64,000 bases of DNA from an uncultured Actinomyces sp. (GCA_946998115.1 CAMPYB010000003.1:1-64000); one strand, 5' to 3'; positions 36,823-46,614 are shown, counted from the stretch's first letter. A program made the numbers and translations. The notes: generated by a model not told the origin, from the sequence alone.

Positions 36823-37419
36823 GTGAATTATAATTATGAAGCCGTTAAAAAAGCTATTGAAGATTTATTATTCGCTATTGGAGAAGACCCTAAACGCGAT
36901 GGCTTATTGGAAACTCCAGATAGAGTTGCTAGAGCATATAGGGAATTATTATCAGGCATGAATGAAGAGCCTGGTAGTGCACTTGATAAGCAATTTGAAG
37001 CTTCTCATGACGGTATAGTTGTTGTAAAAGATATAGTTTTTAGCTCTCTTTGTGAACATCATATGTTACCTTTCACTGGTGTAGTTAATATTTGCTATAT
37101 ACCAAGTAATGGAAAGATTACAGGACTTTCAAAGTTCGCTAGAGTTGTTGAAGGATATTCGCATCGATTACAAGTGCAAGAAAGACTTACTGGGCAAATA
37201 GCTGATGCGATTGAAGAGAAATTAAATCCCAAAGGTGTTTTAGTAGTTATTCAAGCTGAGCATATGTGTATGTCAATACGTGGCGTTAAAAAGAATGATT
37301 CTAAAACAATAACTTCTGTTGCACGAGGATGTTTTAAAACTGATTTTCATAGTCGTATTCAAGCTATGAGTTTGATGTCGTTAGAATCGAAAGTCTGGAA
37401 TAATTATGAGCAGTTATAA
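36823..37419 (+). CDS. folE: GTP cyclohydrolase I (FolE)
   Basis: The first enzyme of folate synthesis turns GTP into dihydroneopterin triphosphate. The 198-residue protein has the zinc ligands in FSSLCEHHMLPFTG and AEHMCMSIRGV, plus the family blocks ARVVEGYSHRLQVQERLTGQIADAI and GCFKTD. It begins at a GTG with only a modest ribosome binding site. It overlaps folP by 14 bp. Confidence 0.95.
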   Translation: MNYNYEAVKKAIEDLLFAIGEDPKRDGLLETPDRVARAYRELLSGMNEEPGSALDKQFEASHDGIVVVKDIVFSSLCEHHMLPFTGVVNICYIPSNGKITGLSKFARVVEGYSHRLQVQERLTGQIADAIEEKLNPKGVLVVIQAEHMCMSIRGVKKNDSKTITSVARGCFKTDFHSRIQAMSLMSLESKVWNNYEQL

Positions 37420-38194
37420 TACTAAAATAATGGGTATACTAAATATTACGCCTGATTCTTTCAGTGATGGAGGGAAATTTATTGAATTAGATAATGCTTT
37501 GTCTCACATGCAAGAAATGATTGATCAAGGGGCGGATATAATAGATATAGGTGGTGAATCTACCAGACCTAATTCAATTAGAATTCCATGGGAAGAAGAA
37601 TTTAGTCGTATAAAGCCATTACTATCGGCTATAAAAGGAAGCCATATTCCTATTTCTATCGATACCATGAATTCTAAAACTGCTTTAGCTAGTTTAGATT
37701 ACGGTGTAGAATATATAAACGATGTTTCTGGCGGAATATATGATGATCAGATGTATAAAGTTATTGCAGATAATAATGTTAATTATATTTGCCAGCATTG
37801 GCGCGTTAATATGGATTCTATAGAAGCTGAAAAATATTGGAACTTACTCCATGATGTTATGCATGAGCTTTATGTTCGTATAAAAAATATGCGCGAAATC
37901 GGTATAAAAGATGAAAAAATCATTATAGACCCAGGTTTGGGCTTTTATAAGACTCATGAACAGTCTTGGGAATTGCTTAATAAAGTTGATCGTTTAAAAG
38001 AGCTAGGTTTTCCTATTTTGATAGGCGCGTCCAGGAAACGCATGACCGTTTTATATGATAAAGTTAGTATAAGCGATAGAGATAAGGTAACAGCGAAAAT
38101 TTCTGCTTTTTGTGAAGATCATAATATTTGGGGCGTTAGAGTACATAATGTTGCATTAACTAAAAAATATTTAGAGGGAAGAGCCGTAAAATGA
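37406..38194 (+). CDS. folP: Dihydropteroate synthase
   Basis: This 262-residue TIM-barrel enzyme joins dihydropterin pyrophosphate to p-aminobenzoate and is the target of sulfonamides. It has the N-terminal signature MGILNITPDSFSDGGKF, the phosphate-binding IDIGGESTRPN, and GASRKRM at the pterin site. It overlaps folE by 14 bp and the next gene by 4 bp, so the unit is translationally coupled. Confidence 0.95.
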   Translation: MSSYNTKIMGILNITPDSFSDGGKFIELDNALSHMQEMIDQGADIIDIGGESTRPNSIRIPWEEEFSRIKPLLSAIKGSHIPISIDTMNSKTALASLDYGVEYINDVSGGIYDDQMYKVIADNNVNYICQHWRVNMDSIEAEKYWNLLHDVMHELYVRIKNMREIGIKDEKIIIDPGLGFYKTHEQSWELLNKVDRLKELGFPILIGASRKRMTVLYDKVSISDRDKVTAKISAFCEDHNIWGVRVHNVALTKKYLEGRAVK

Positions 38195-40266
38195 GTTTCG
38201 ATAAAATTTGTCTCAAAGGCATTACTGCTAAGGGCTATCATGGTTTTTATGATAAAGAAAAAGCTGTGGGACAAAATTTTGTTGTAGATGTTGTAATGGA
38301 TGTTGATTCCAAAAATGCTTGTATAAAAGATGATTTAGCAAAGACTGTAGATTATTCAAAAGTAGGTTCGGCTGTTGTACAGGTGATAGAGTCAGATCCA
38401 GTTAATCTTATAGAAACGCTTGCAGAAAAAATTGCATCAAAAGTTTTAGAATTTGAAAATGTGTGTGAAGTAAGTGTTACTGTTCACAAACCTGAAGCAC
38501 CTTTGGATTATGAGTTTAAAGATATAGAGTTTACTATTGAGCGCAACAGATCAAATTTGCGTTTCGATTTCAAAGATGATTTGAAAAACGCACAAAAACC
38601 ACTATCTCTTTCTGAAAATATTGTTGAAAATGAAAATATTAATAAAAATAAGGACAATGATTTCTCTATAAATACTGAAGCTGATAGTGTTGCAAGTGAG
38701 GATAAAATTAATATTCTGCATGCTGAAAATGAGTGCAAATGCTCAAATGAAGTTATTTCCAATGATAAGTGTGAAGATGAACATAGCGATGAAAATATGA
38801 CTGTGGAAACTGATCCAAAGACAGATATAATTGATGTAACAAAATCTGGTTGTGAAAATTTTCCTCCTATTTTTAATCCTGATAAAGCAGATGTTATATT
38901 AGCATTGGGTGCCAATTTAGGTGATCCTGTTGAAATGTTTAAAAATGTTATTTCAGATTTAGATAGAGCTTTAGGTTTTGAAGTTACAGATGTTTCACCG
39001 TTGGTAAAAAATAAGGCGCAGACTTTAAACAGTGAAGTTCAAGATGATTATTTCAATTGTGTACTTGCTGGTAAAACTTTTTTGTCTCAACAAGATTTAT
39101 TAGGATTAGTAAAAGAAATCGAATGTTATTTTGGCAGACGTGCTCATGGTAAATGGGAATCTAGAACTATTGATATTGACATTATTTCTTATAATAATGA
39201 ATCTTATCATAGTGAAAATTTGACTATCCCTCATAAAATGGCAAAAGACAGATGCTTTGTTTTGCTTCCATGGTATCTTATGAATAAAAGTGCTGTTTTA
39301 GGTGAACAGAAAGTTTTTGATTTACTAAAAGGCGTTGATTGCAAAAATAATGTGATATTTGTATGGAATGATTGGTTGACGAAATCTTTATCGGAGTTGG
39401 AAGATATTAGTGCAATGAATATGAATAGTGGCGTAGAATGTGATAATTTAGAGCGCAGAATTATAGATGATGATGTAGATATTTTCACTGGAAAAGATAT
39501 TGAAAGTGATGGCAGTGTAATAGGTAATTGCGACTTTTTATCTAATGATGAAAATGATGATGTTGAGAACAATGTTAATTTATCCTCTGCTGATGAAAAT
39601 GCTATTTCTGTGCCAGGTAATGAAAGTAGAATTATAGATTTTGCAAGTTCTCAAGATGAATTAGGGGAAAAGTGTTCAATGCAAGCAGATTCTGCTGTTC
39701 CTTCTGATGATTGTGTTTGCGTAGACAGTCTTGAGGACAAGGATTTTTCGTCTGAAATTGCTGCAAATGATCAGGCAGAAAAGGATAATCTTGATCAGGA
39801 AGATAATTTAAACGATATTTTGAACAGCCTTGAGCATACTAGAGTTATGAATCAGCTAAGAACTTTATTCACTGGTGGTGCTGAAGAAAATGTAGCAGAT
39901 AATTTTGTTACCGAGAAGAATGCAAATGAAATAAAAACTGGTGAAAATTCAGATTCACATAGTGCTAATGTTGCGGGCGATGTGAATTATCAGGATTCTA
40001 TGGTGCAAATAGAAAAATCTGATGTTAAAAAGCATGAAAATTTTTCAAGTGAAAATGAGCGTGATGGTGAGTTTGGTAGAGGGCTTAAAAAGCATACAGG
40101 AATTTATGAAGGCGATTTGCCGAATGAATGGGATAATAAAGTATCTAGAAAAAGCATTTATGAAGCTTTGAGAAAGAAAACATTTGAAGAAGCTATGGAT
40201 ACAGATTTTTCTAATCCTAACCATTCTTATAAACCAAAATGGCAATCTATAGATATGGGTAATTAG
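38191..40266 (+). CDS. folBK: FolB-FolK fusion with long acidic extensions
   Basis: At 691 residues this is roughly twice the length expected for FolB plus FolK. Residues 1-118 are dihydroneopterin aldolase (GITAKGYHGFYDKEKAVGQ, KTVDYSKVG). About 125-230 is an Asp/Glu/Asn-rich linker. About 232-400 is 6-hydroxymethyl-dihydropterin pyrophosphokinase (LALGANLGDP, ESRTIDIDII). The rest, about 290 residues, is an acidic, low-complexity tail ending in a more ordered, basic-aromatic patch (YKPKWQSIDMGN). The two enzymes catalyse consecutive steps. AGAGGGAAGAG precedes the ATG. The acidic tail has no known role. Confidence 0.9.
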   Translation: MSFDKICLKGITAKGYHGFYDKEKAVGQNFVVDVVMDVDSKNACIKDDLAKTVDYSKVGSAVVQVIESDPVNLIETLAEKIASKVLEFENVCEVSVTVHKPEAPLDYEFKDIEFTIERNRSNLRFDFKDDLKNAQKPLSLSENIVENENINKNKDNDFSINTEADSVASEDKINILHAENECKCSNEVISNDKCEDEHSDENMTVETDPKTDIIDVTKSGCENFPPIFNPDKADVILALGANLGDPVEMFKNVISDLDRALGFEVTDVSPLVKNKAQTLNSEVQDDYFNCVLAGKTFLSQQDLLGLVKEIECYFGRRAHGKWESRTIDIDIISYNNESYHSENLTIPHKMAKDRCFVLLPWYLMNKSAVLGEQKVFDLLKGVDCKNNVIFVWNDWLTKSLSELEDISAMNMNSGVECDNLERRIIDDDVDIFTGKDIESDGSVIGNCDFLSNDENDDVENNVNLSSADENAISVPGNESRIIDFASSQDELGEKCSMQADSAVPSDDCVCVDSLEDKDFSSEIAANDQAEKDNLDQEDNLNDILNSLEHTRVMNQLRTLFTGGAEENVADNFVTEKNANEIKTGENSDSHSANVAGDVNYQDSMVQIEKSDVKKHENFSSENERDGEFGRGLKKHTGIYEGDLPNEWDNKVSRKSIYEALRKKTFEEAMDTDFSNPNHSYKPKWQSIDMGN

Positions 40267-40267
40267 C

Positions 40268-40738
40268 ATGGAAAAAATGAAGTATTCATATTTGTGTTTG
40301 GCTTTTATTTTATATTTTATTCCTAGTCTTGCTTTTATTTATCTTTTAATTAAATTAGCTAGTTACCCGCCTGTCGCAACTGTAGGGTTGCCTGTAATAA
40401 TGATATTGCTTACAGTTTTATTATTGTTTTTGGGTTTGCATGTTAAAAAATATAAAGAAAATGAGCACACTAATATGAATGCTATCACTGCGAGCAGAGT
40501 TTTAGTTTTTGCTAAAACTCTCGGTTATGGTGGTTCATGTTTAGCTGGTTTTTGCGCGGCTCAAACTGTTGTTTTTTTCTTTCACAGGCAAGTTTCTTAT
40601 TTTGAAGAAATGATTTTAATAGCTTTTTTTGGTGTTGTGGCTTGCATAATTGCTTGTATTGCAGGTGTGATTGTGGAAAATTGGTGTGTTATTGATGATG
40701 ATAATAATTTGAATACTGGATTGCCGAGTAATTGTTAG
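40268..40738 (+). CDS. DUF3180 family membrane protein
   Basis: This 156-residue membrane protein has four hydrophobic helices (about residues 10-30, 38-58, 82-102 and 112-135). Its position directly after the folate genes is the standard location of DUF3180 proteins in Actinobacteria, and the sequence (ALGVKTLGYGGSCLAGFCAAQ-like segment) fits that family. No enzymatic motif is seen. It starts two bases after the folBK stop. Confidence 0.75.
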   Translation: MEKMKYSYLCLAFILYFIPSLAFIYLLIKLASYPPVATVGLPVIMILLTVLLLFLGLHVKKYKENEHTNMNAITASRVLVFAKTLGYGGSCLAGFCAAQTVVFFFHRQVSYFEEMILIAFFGVVACIIACIAGVIVENWCVIDDDNNLNTGLPSNC

Positions 40739-40746
40739 ATGTAATT

Positions 40747-42048
40747 ATGGTTAAGCGAAAAAATTCTGCTAGAAAAAATTCAGATATTTCTAATTCTGTG
40801 GTGCATAAAATTAGGCGCAGTAGTGCTGATAAGGATTTTGTTTCTAAAGATAAGAAGAGTAAAAATACGTTGAAACAAAATAGTATGAATAGATTTCGTG
40901 TATCTAATTCTTCTAAAAAAGATGTTGAATCCGATAGGCGTCGTAATACGAAAAGTAATGATTTTTTTGTGCAAGATTTTTCAAGTTCTGATTTTAAACA
41001 TAATCGTGTAAAGAAATCGGATACTACTCATTATAAAGAGAAAAAAAATTCTGATAATAAAAAAAATAATAAGCATTTTTCTTCCACATCTTCTGATAGG
41101 AAAATTAGTGTAAAAAATGAATATTTTGACGATGGTTTGAGTTATATAAAATTTGATCAAAATAGAAATATTTCAGGTCCAGCTAATGAGTTTAAGAAAA
41201 GTCATAAAACTACGTCTCGTAAGCGAAATACTCCGCGTGATTATAATATGGCGAAAAAGATTTTTAAAACTATGGATAATGTGACATATTTGTCTGATTT
41301 TAAAAACTTTAATAAAGATTCTGAGTCTATGAAAAAAATTCAGAATAAAGCTCGTGTTATAAATGAAAATTTGCATAAAAAAGTTCATGACACTACTACT
41401 AGAATGCGTAATAATGCGAATCCGTATGTAGGTAAAATGCAGGATAGTTTAGTGAATAAAAGTAATGTTTTTTATAATAAGGTAACTAAAGCTGATCCTA
41501 AAAGTAAATTGATTTTAATTATTTTATGTTTAGCATTATTTGTTTGGATCGGATTTTTCTGTTATAAACAAATAGTTTCTTATAGTAGTGATTTGAAAAT
41601 TTCATCGAGAAATTCAGTAAATAAAAATCTTTCTACGTCTGGTTTTGATTTTGGGAAAATACCTGAATGTGATATTTCTGATTTGAGTGTAAATATTTTT
41701 CTTGATAAAAATCAATTGCCTGTTGCTTCAGGTGGAAGCTTTGGTATTACTATAACTAATAAATCAACTAAAACTTGTTTGGCGCGTGCGGGTTCAAATA
41801 AATTTGGTGTGCGTGTTGTTTCTGGTGATCAGAAAATTTGGGATAGTACTTCTTGCCCTGTTACTAGTAAAGATAATCCTTTGCTTTTATCTGCTGGCCA
41901 AACTTGGAAAGGGTCTATTGTTTGGGATGGTTATACTTATGGGAAAAATTGTGAAAGGTTAGGCGTGTCTTCTGCGGGAACTTATCGTGTCATTGGTGTC
42001 AAGAATGGTGATTTGCAAGACAACGCACAGAACTTTTCTGTGAAATAG
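40747..42048 (+). CDS. Basic single-pass membrane protein with extracytoplasmic C-terminal domain
   Basis: The 433-residue protein is unfamiliar. Residues 1-250 are very rich in Lys, Ser, Asn and Arg and look disordered and cytoplasmic. One membrane helix lies at about 256-276. The C-terminal extracytoplasmic domain (about 300-433) has a beta-sandwich look, with a pattern GSFGITITNKSTKTC, WDSTSCP and GKNCERLG; its Cys residues may form disulfides. It resembles actinobacterial proteins placed after DUF3180. The frame opens at a TTG at 40732; the ATG at 40747 is preferred. It ends 4 bp from convergent disA. Confidence 0.55.
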   Translation: MVKRKNSARKNSDISNSVVHKIRRSSADKDFVSKDKKSKNTLKQNSMNRFRVSNSSKKDVESDRRRNTKSNDFFVQDFSSSDFKHNRVKKSDTTHYKEKKNSDNKKNNKHFSSTSSDRKISVKNEYFDDGLSYIKFDQNRNISGPANEFKKSHKTTSRKRNTPRDYNMAKKIFKTMDNVTYLSDFKNFNKDSESMKKIQNKARVINENLHKKVHDTTTRMRNNANPYVGKMQDSLVNKSNVFYNKVTKADPKSKLILIILCLALFVWIGFFCYKQIVSYSSDLKISSRNSVNKNLSTSGFDFGKIPECDISDLSVNIFLDKNQLPVASGGSFGITITNKSTKTCLARAGSNKFGVRVVSGDQKIWDSTSCPVTSKDNPLLLSAGQTWKGSIVWDGYTYGKNCERLGVSSAGTYRVIGVKNGDLQDNAQNFSVK

Positions 42049-42051
42049 TTT

Positions 42052-43122
42052 TTATCTGTCATATGATGGCGTATTTATTAGTTGTGTGTCTAGAAACTCG
42101 CGAATGCGTTTTGCTCTAAAGTGTCCTACGCCTTCGATTGATTGTAGTTCTTCAAGCCCACTGTTTAGAATATTTTGTAGTGTGCAGAAGTGTTCTACTA
42201 TTGAGTCTGTTATAGATTGTGGTAGGCGTGGTATGCTTTGCATCATGCGATATCCTCGAGGGTGTATTGCATCGTCGAGGTTTATTATGTCTAGCATTGG
42301 TAGGTTTAGTCCTCTTGCAAGTACTGTAAGGTCGATTATGTCGTTGGATGACAGTGATATGAGGTGTTCTTCGGCTTTTTGTATATCTGATTTTTCTGCC
42401 ATGTAGTCTTTTAGTAGAACTATTCTTTCTTTAGCTACTCCTCTTACAAGGTCGTCGAGTTGTAATGATATTAGTCTGCCTTCTTTGCCTAGTTCAGCTA
42501 GATATGCTTCTATTTCATTTGTTATTCTTCGTATCATTTCTGTTCTTTGTAGCGCTATTGCTATGTCTTTTACTACTATTTGATCGGTTATTTCGTATTG
42601 TGTCATTAAATTCATGAATTGATCTAGGCGTGTTCTGTATTTTTCTAGAGTGGATAGCGCTTGGGTTGCTTTTGATAGTATAGTTTCTGGTGGTTCTAGT
42701 GTGTATCTTATGTCGCCGGTGTATATTGTGATTACTTTCATTGATGCGCTAATAGATATTACAGGTGTTTGTGTTTGTTTTGCTGTTCTTTCGGCTGTGC
42801 GGTGTCTCATTCCTGATTCTTTTGTCGGTATTGTTGAGTCAGGTAGTAGTTGTACATTTGCTCGTCTTATTCTCATTGTGTCAGTATCTATTATTATTGC
42901 TCCGTCCATTTTGGATAGTTCTCTAAGTAGTGCGGATGATACTTCTACATCTAGTTCTATTCCGTCGGAGCATATTTTTTCTATGTTTTCGTTGTATCCG
43001 AGGATTATGAGTGCGCCTGTTCTGCCGAGTTGTATTCTTTCTAGACCTTCGCGTAGAACGGTTCCTGGTGATATTGCTTGTAGTATTTCTCTAAGTTTTA
43101 TGTCGTTTTGGTCGTGTGTCAT
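42052..43122 (-). CDS. disA: DNA integrity scanning diadenylate cyclase DisA
   Basis: DisA makes c-di-AMP and pauses at DNA branches. The 356-residue protein has the DAC domain motifs DGAIIID and the ATP-binding SGMRHRTAERTAKQT, a helical linker, and a C-terminal HhH domain (LQSIEGVGHFRAKRIREF). AAGGAG is correctly spaced for the ATG at 43122; an upstream ATG at 43146 is less likely. It is convergent with the previous gene. Confidence 0.95.
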   Translation of the reverse strand: MTHDQNDIKLREILQAISPGTVLREGLERIQLGRTGALIILGYNENIEKICSDGIELDVEVSSALLRELSKMDGAIIIDTDTMRIRRANVQLLPDSTIPTKESGMRHRTAERTAKQTQTPVISISASMKVITIYTGDIRYTLEPPETILSKATQALSTLEKYRTRLDQFMNLMTQYEITDQIVVKDIAIALQRTEMIRRITNEIEAYLAELGKEGRLISLQLDDLVRGVAKERIVLLKDYMAEKSDIQKAEEHLISLSSNDIIDLTVLARGLNLPMLDIINLDDAIHPRGYRMMQSIPRLPQSITDSIVEHFCTLQNILNSGLEELQSIEGVGHFRAKRIREFLDTQLINTPSYDR

Positions 43123-43277
43123 AAAATACTCCTTATTATCGCCCATTTTAGTATAAATGTTTTTATATTTATTTTCAGTTTTTTGTATTGTTTGTTTTGT
43201 TTTAGTTGTGATTAATATAAGTAAAATGTATTATTGATAATAATTATCATTATTGTTTGGGGGAGAGATTTTTAAGA

Positions 43278-44351
43278 ATGCTTTTCTGTGCTGATAGAAA
43301 AAATAAAAATATAAATATTTTAGTAATAGTTTTTATTGCGCTTGGAGTGATTTTTAGCGTACAAATTCCTTGCTTTAGCGTAAATAAAGTTCAATTTCAG
43401 CACAATATAATAAAGCATTATAATAAAAGCATGCCTTCAATTTTGAAGAAAGACGCTACTCAAGAATCATCGAAAAAGTTTGAACAAAATATATCTTCCT
43501 CAAATGTACTTTTTATTTCAGATAAATATTTTATCTATGGTGTAGGTGACAAAATTTTAGCGAGTGATAACATCGAAATTTTGAATAAACTTATTACTAC
43601 TGAAAAATATGAAAATAATAATTTTGATAATAAAAATATAATAGGGATAGCTTCTGATTTTTATTATTATAAAGACAACGATAATAAAATATATAAAATT
43701 GATGGAGAACCTGTTTATAGAATTGGGCAAGGGACAAATACGCCTAATAATATTATCGCTACATTTGAAAAAGGATATTATTATTTTGACAATGATATGT
43801 TGTATAAATATGAAGGCGAGAAACAACCACCAGAAAACAAAATTGACAAGAGATACGGTCAATATTGGAAATATGATATATCAACACAAAAATATGTTCG
43901 TTTGAATGCTGATGAAACCAATGCTTTGTCTTCGCAAAAAAATATCGATAAAAGTAATAGTTCTGCTTCTTCACAAAGTGATAGAAATGAAATATATTAT
44001 GAGCATATAAGTGCTGAAAAGTTTGATGAAATAAATAAACAATATGATTTACAACATGAAAATTTATTGGCACAAACTGCTGAACATCCTTCGCATGGTG
44101 GAGGAAAAATAAATTCTGTAGCGACTTCAAAACAAATAAAAATAAATAAATCTGAATCTAGTAAAAAAATAAAATTACAAGATAAAGACAAAGGCACAAA
44201 AATTTATACGGGTGGCGTACAACCAGTAGATTCTGATAAAAATATTAAATATCCTATTTTGCCTTTATTATCTTTTATATTATTTGGTAGCGGAATTGGA
44301 GTGTTTATTTCAGGTGTAGTATTTTCTGGTTACGCGTTAATTAAAATGTAA
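43278..44351 (+). CDS. Hypothetical membrane-anchored protein
   Basis: I do not recognise this 357-residue protein. It has an N-terminal signal-anchor (about residues 12-32) and a C-terminal hydrophobic helix (about 330-352). Between them is a Lys/Asn/Tyr-rich region with repeated FDNDxxYK-like and YYYF phrases, perhaps a small beta-propeller-like or repeat fold (SDKYFIYGVGDKILASDN, YYFDNDMLYKYEGEK). It is probably extracytoplasmic with both ends in the membrane. GGGGGAG lies about 12 bases before the ATG. No operon partner is evident. Confidence 0.55.
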   Translation: MLFCADRKNKNINILVIVFIALGVIFSVQIPCFSVNKVQFQHNIIKHYNKSMPSILKKDATQESSKKFEQNISSSNVLFISDKYFIYGVGDKILASDNIEILNKLITTEKYENNNFDNKNIIGIASDFYYYKDNDNKIYKIDGEPVYRIGQGTNTPNNIIATFEKGYYYFDNDMLYKYEGEKQPPENKIDKRYGQYWKYDISTQKYVRLNADETNALSSQKNIDKSNSSASSQSDRNEIYYEHISAEKFDEINKQYDLQHENLLAQTAEHPSHGGGKINSVATSKQIKINKSESSKKIKLQDKDKGTKIYTGGVQPVDSDKNIKYPILPLLSFILFGSGIGVFISGVVFSGYALIKM

Positions 44352-44455
44352 ATTTATCATTGTCTTTTCTCATTTTGGTTTTGTGCTATGTTAGGTAATC
44401 TTGGTAAATAAATATATACTGGTTATTGCTACATTGAACATGCTTGTAGGTGAAA

Positions 44456-45358
44456 ATGAAAAATCTTTTTAATAAATTATTTTCTATAAATAATGAAACG
44501 TCAGATAAAGCTAAGTTTGGCGCACCAAATCACGAGAATGCCGAATTTTTAGATTTCAATAAACATAATGATTTTGAAAATCTTGACGAATCATTGAGAG
44601 AACAGAGAGATTTTGTTGATTTTTCATCAAACATGAATATAGATAATGCTAAATGTGATATGAGTAATGATTTTGTGTTTGGGAATAAAATTGTGGCTTT
44701 ATTTGATATAGATCAAACACTTATGAAAGGCTCGTCTTCATATTATGTAGCTTGTGATTTGTATAATCGTAAATTTTTTGGTTTAAGAGATATTTTTTTT
44801 GCGACTAGGCATGTAATTTTGTATTTGCTATTAGGTGAAAGTAAAAGGCGCATGAATCTTGTTTGTGATAGGGCATTGAGAGTTCTTGCAGGTCGCAGTG
44901 TGGATGAAGTTTCAAATATAATGCAAGAAATTTATGATCGTGATATGAAATCGAAAGTTTTTTTGTATATGAAATATGTTTTGCAAAGACATATAAAAGC
45001 AGGGCATGATATATGGCTTGTGTCGGCTGTTCCTGTGCAAATTAGTGATGTTATTGCTAAAAATTTGGGAGCTAAAGGAGCGTTGGGGACGAAAGTTAAA
45101 GTTGTTGATGGCATTTTACAGCCTGAGCTTGATGGTTGCTTTATGCATGGAGAGGGAAAAAGAGAAGCTGTTTTACAGCTTGCTCTTGAACGTGGATATG
45201 ATTTATCGTCTTCTTTTGCATATGGTGATTCTTATCAAGACATGCATATGTTGTCGTTGGTAGGTTTTCCATGCGCAGTAAATCCGGATAGAAAATTACG
45301 TAAAGTTTGTTTGAATCGTGGCTGGAATATATTGCACGTAAAACGTACTAATAATTGA
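44456..45358 (+). CDS. HAD-IB family phosphatase (SerB-like)
   Basis: This protein of about 300 residues has a polar N-terminal extension of about 75 residues and then a HAD-IB domain. Motif I is ALFDIDQTLMKGSS, motif II is WLVSAVP, and motif IV is SFAYGDSYQDMHMLSLVG. It resembles actinobacterial HAD-IB hydrolases that act on phosphoserine-like or lipid phosphates (SerB/CicA). The frame opens at a GTG at 44450; TAGGTG suits the ATG at 44456 slightly better. Substrate is unknown. Confidence 0.8.
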   Translation: MKNLFNKLFSINNETSDKAKFGAPNHENAEFLDFNKHNDFENLDESLREQRDFVDFSSNMNIDNAKCDMSNDFVFGNKIVALFDIDQTLMKGSSSYYVACDLYNRKFFGLRDIFFATRHVILYLLLGESKRRMNLVCDRALRVLAGRSVDEVSNIMQEIYDRDMKSKVFLYMKYVLQRHIKAGHDIWLVSAVPVQISDVIAKNLGAKGALGTKVKVVDGILQPELDGCFMHGEGKREAVLQLALERGYDLSSSFAYGDSYQDMHMLSLVGFPCAVNPDRKLRKVCLNRGWNILHVKRTNN

Positions 45359-45466
45359 ATTTAGTGCAAATATTGCGGTTTTTGCGTATTTTACTAGCGT
45401 TTAGTTTTACTGTAGTGTGAAAATTTAATTGTAGTTTATAAAACGAGAAATAAACGGGATGTATAT

Positions 45467-46117
45467 ATGGTAAATGATTCAACTCTTGTTATAGGACTTG
45501 GGCGTTTTGGCTCTGCAGTTGCTGTTACTTTGGACAAATTGGGGCGTGAAATTTTAGCGGTAGATGTGTCGAGTAAATTAGTCCAAAAATGGTCTTCTCG
45601 TATTAGGACTGTTGAAGCTGATATGACTAATAGTTCGGCTTTAGAACAAATTGGTATTGAAGATTTTTCTTCAGCAGTTGTAGGTGTTGGATCTTCTTTG
45701 GAAGCATCGGTGCTTATTACAGCTAATCTGGTTGATGCGGGTGTGCGACAGATTTGGGCTAAGGCTACTAGCCGTGAGCATGGTCGCATTTTGAAACGTA
45801 TTGGAGCGCACCATGTTATATATCCTGAATATGATGCTGGCCAGAGAACTGCGCATTTAGTATCTGGTCGTATGCTCGATTATATAGAAATGGAAAAGCA
45901 TGGATTTTCTATTGTTAAAATGCGTCCTCCACGTGAATTTTGGGGTTTTACTTTAGCGCAGTCACAAATTCGCAGGAAGTATGGTGTTACAGTAATTGGT
46001 GTGTTGAGTGTTGGTGAGCCTTTTGAATATGCTACAGCGCAAACACAGATTAATGAGGATGATATTATAATAGTTGGTGGTGATGCTGATCTGCTTGAGA
46101 ATTTTGCAACAAGATAA
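45467..46117 (+). CDS. TrkA-family potassium channel regulatory subunit (RCK)
   Basis: This 216-residue cytoplasmic protein has an N-terminal Rossmann RCK_N domain with GLGRFGSAVAVTLDKLG as dinucleotide-binding loop. The acidic residue ending strand 2 is in ILAVDVS. A C-terminal RCK_C domain (about residues 140-216) follows. It would gate a TrkH/KtrB-type K+ channel, but no such channel gene is in the window. A GGGAT site supports the ATG. RCK_C domains often bind c-di-AMP, and disA is 2.3 kb upstream. Confidence 0.88.
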   Translation: MVNDSTLVIGLGRFGSAVAVTLDKLGREILAVDVSSKLVQKWSSRIRTVEADMTNSSALEQIGIEDFSSAVVGVGSSLEASVLITANLVDAGVRQIWAKATSREHGRILKRIGAHHVIYPEYDAGQRTAHLVSGRMLDYIEMEKHGFSIVKMRPPREFWGFTLAQSQIRRKYGVTVIGVLSVGEPFEYATAQTQINEDDIIIVGGDADLLENFATR

Positions 46118-46228
46118 GTTGGTCGTGTTGTAAATTTTTCTTTTAGATTCGGTTATTTTGTTCTATATTTGCATTCATTTTATATTAACTGTATATTAAT
46201 TATTGTTATTTTGCTTGGATGGGTGAAA

Positions 46229-46438
46229 ATGAATCTTTCAAACAAACCTAGTTTATATACTATTGTTGAGGTTGCACAGATTTTGCGTGTGTCAAAAATG
46301 ACCGTTTATCGCATGGTGCATTCCGGTGATTTACCGGCTATTCGCGTGGGAAAGTCTTATAGGGTTCCGGCTTCAGCAGTTGAAGGGATTTTGATGTTGG
46401 AAGATACTTTTTTGGAAGATAAAATTTTTGATAATTAA
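46229..46438 (+). CDS. bldC: BldC-family MerR-type helix-turn-helix regulator
   Basis: This 69-residue DNA-binding protein is a stand-alone MerR-like winged HTH, with YTIVEVAQILRVSKMTVYRMVHSGDLPAIRVGKSYRVP. BldC homologues in Streptomyces regulate development and bind DNA as head-to-tail oligomers; here the role is unknown. The start is the ATG at 46229; a longer TTG frame is unsupported. The bS22 gene follows 69 bp on, the standard actinobacterial pairing. Confidence 0.88.
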   Translation: MNLSNKPSLYTIVEVAQILRVSKMTVYRMVHSGDLPAIRVGKSYRVPASAVEGILMLEDTFLEDKIFDN

Positions 46439-46507
46439 GTTTTAATTAGGTAAATTTATTTTTCTCTTTTACAATATTTCTGGCAGTTCGATTATTAAGG
46501 AGGGCCG

Positions 46508-46606
46508 ATGGGCTCCGTTATCAAGAAGCGTCGCAAGCGCATGGCGAAGAAGAAGCATCGTAAGTTGTTGCGTAAAACTCGTCATCAGCGTCGTAATAAG
46601 AAATAA
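46508..46606 (+). CDS. Small ribosomal subunit protein bS22 (AURKAIP1/COX24-like)
   Basis: This 32-residue, extremely basic protein begins MGSVIKKRRKRMAKKKHR. It is the actinobacterial bS22 found at the small-subunit surface. AAGGAGGG at 46497-46504 gives a very strong ribosome binding site. Its codons (CGT/CGC, AAG) are those of highly expressed genes and stand out from the AT-rich neighbours. A terminator follows directly. Confidence 0.95.
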   Translation: MGSVIKKRRKRMAKKKHRKLLRKTRHQRRNKK

Positions 46607-46614
46607 TCTGAATT

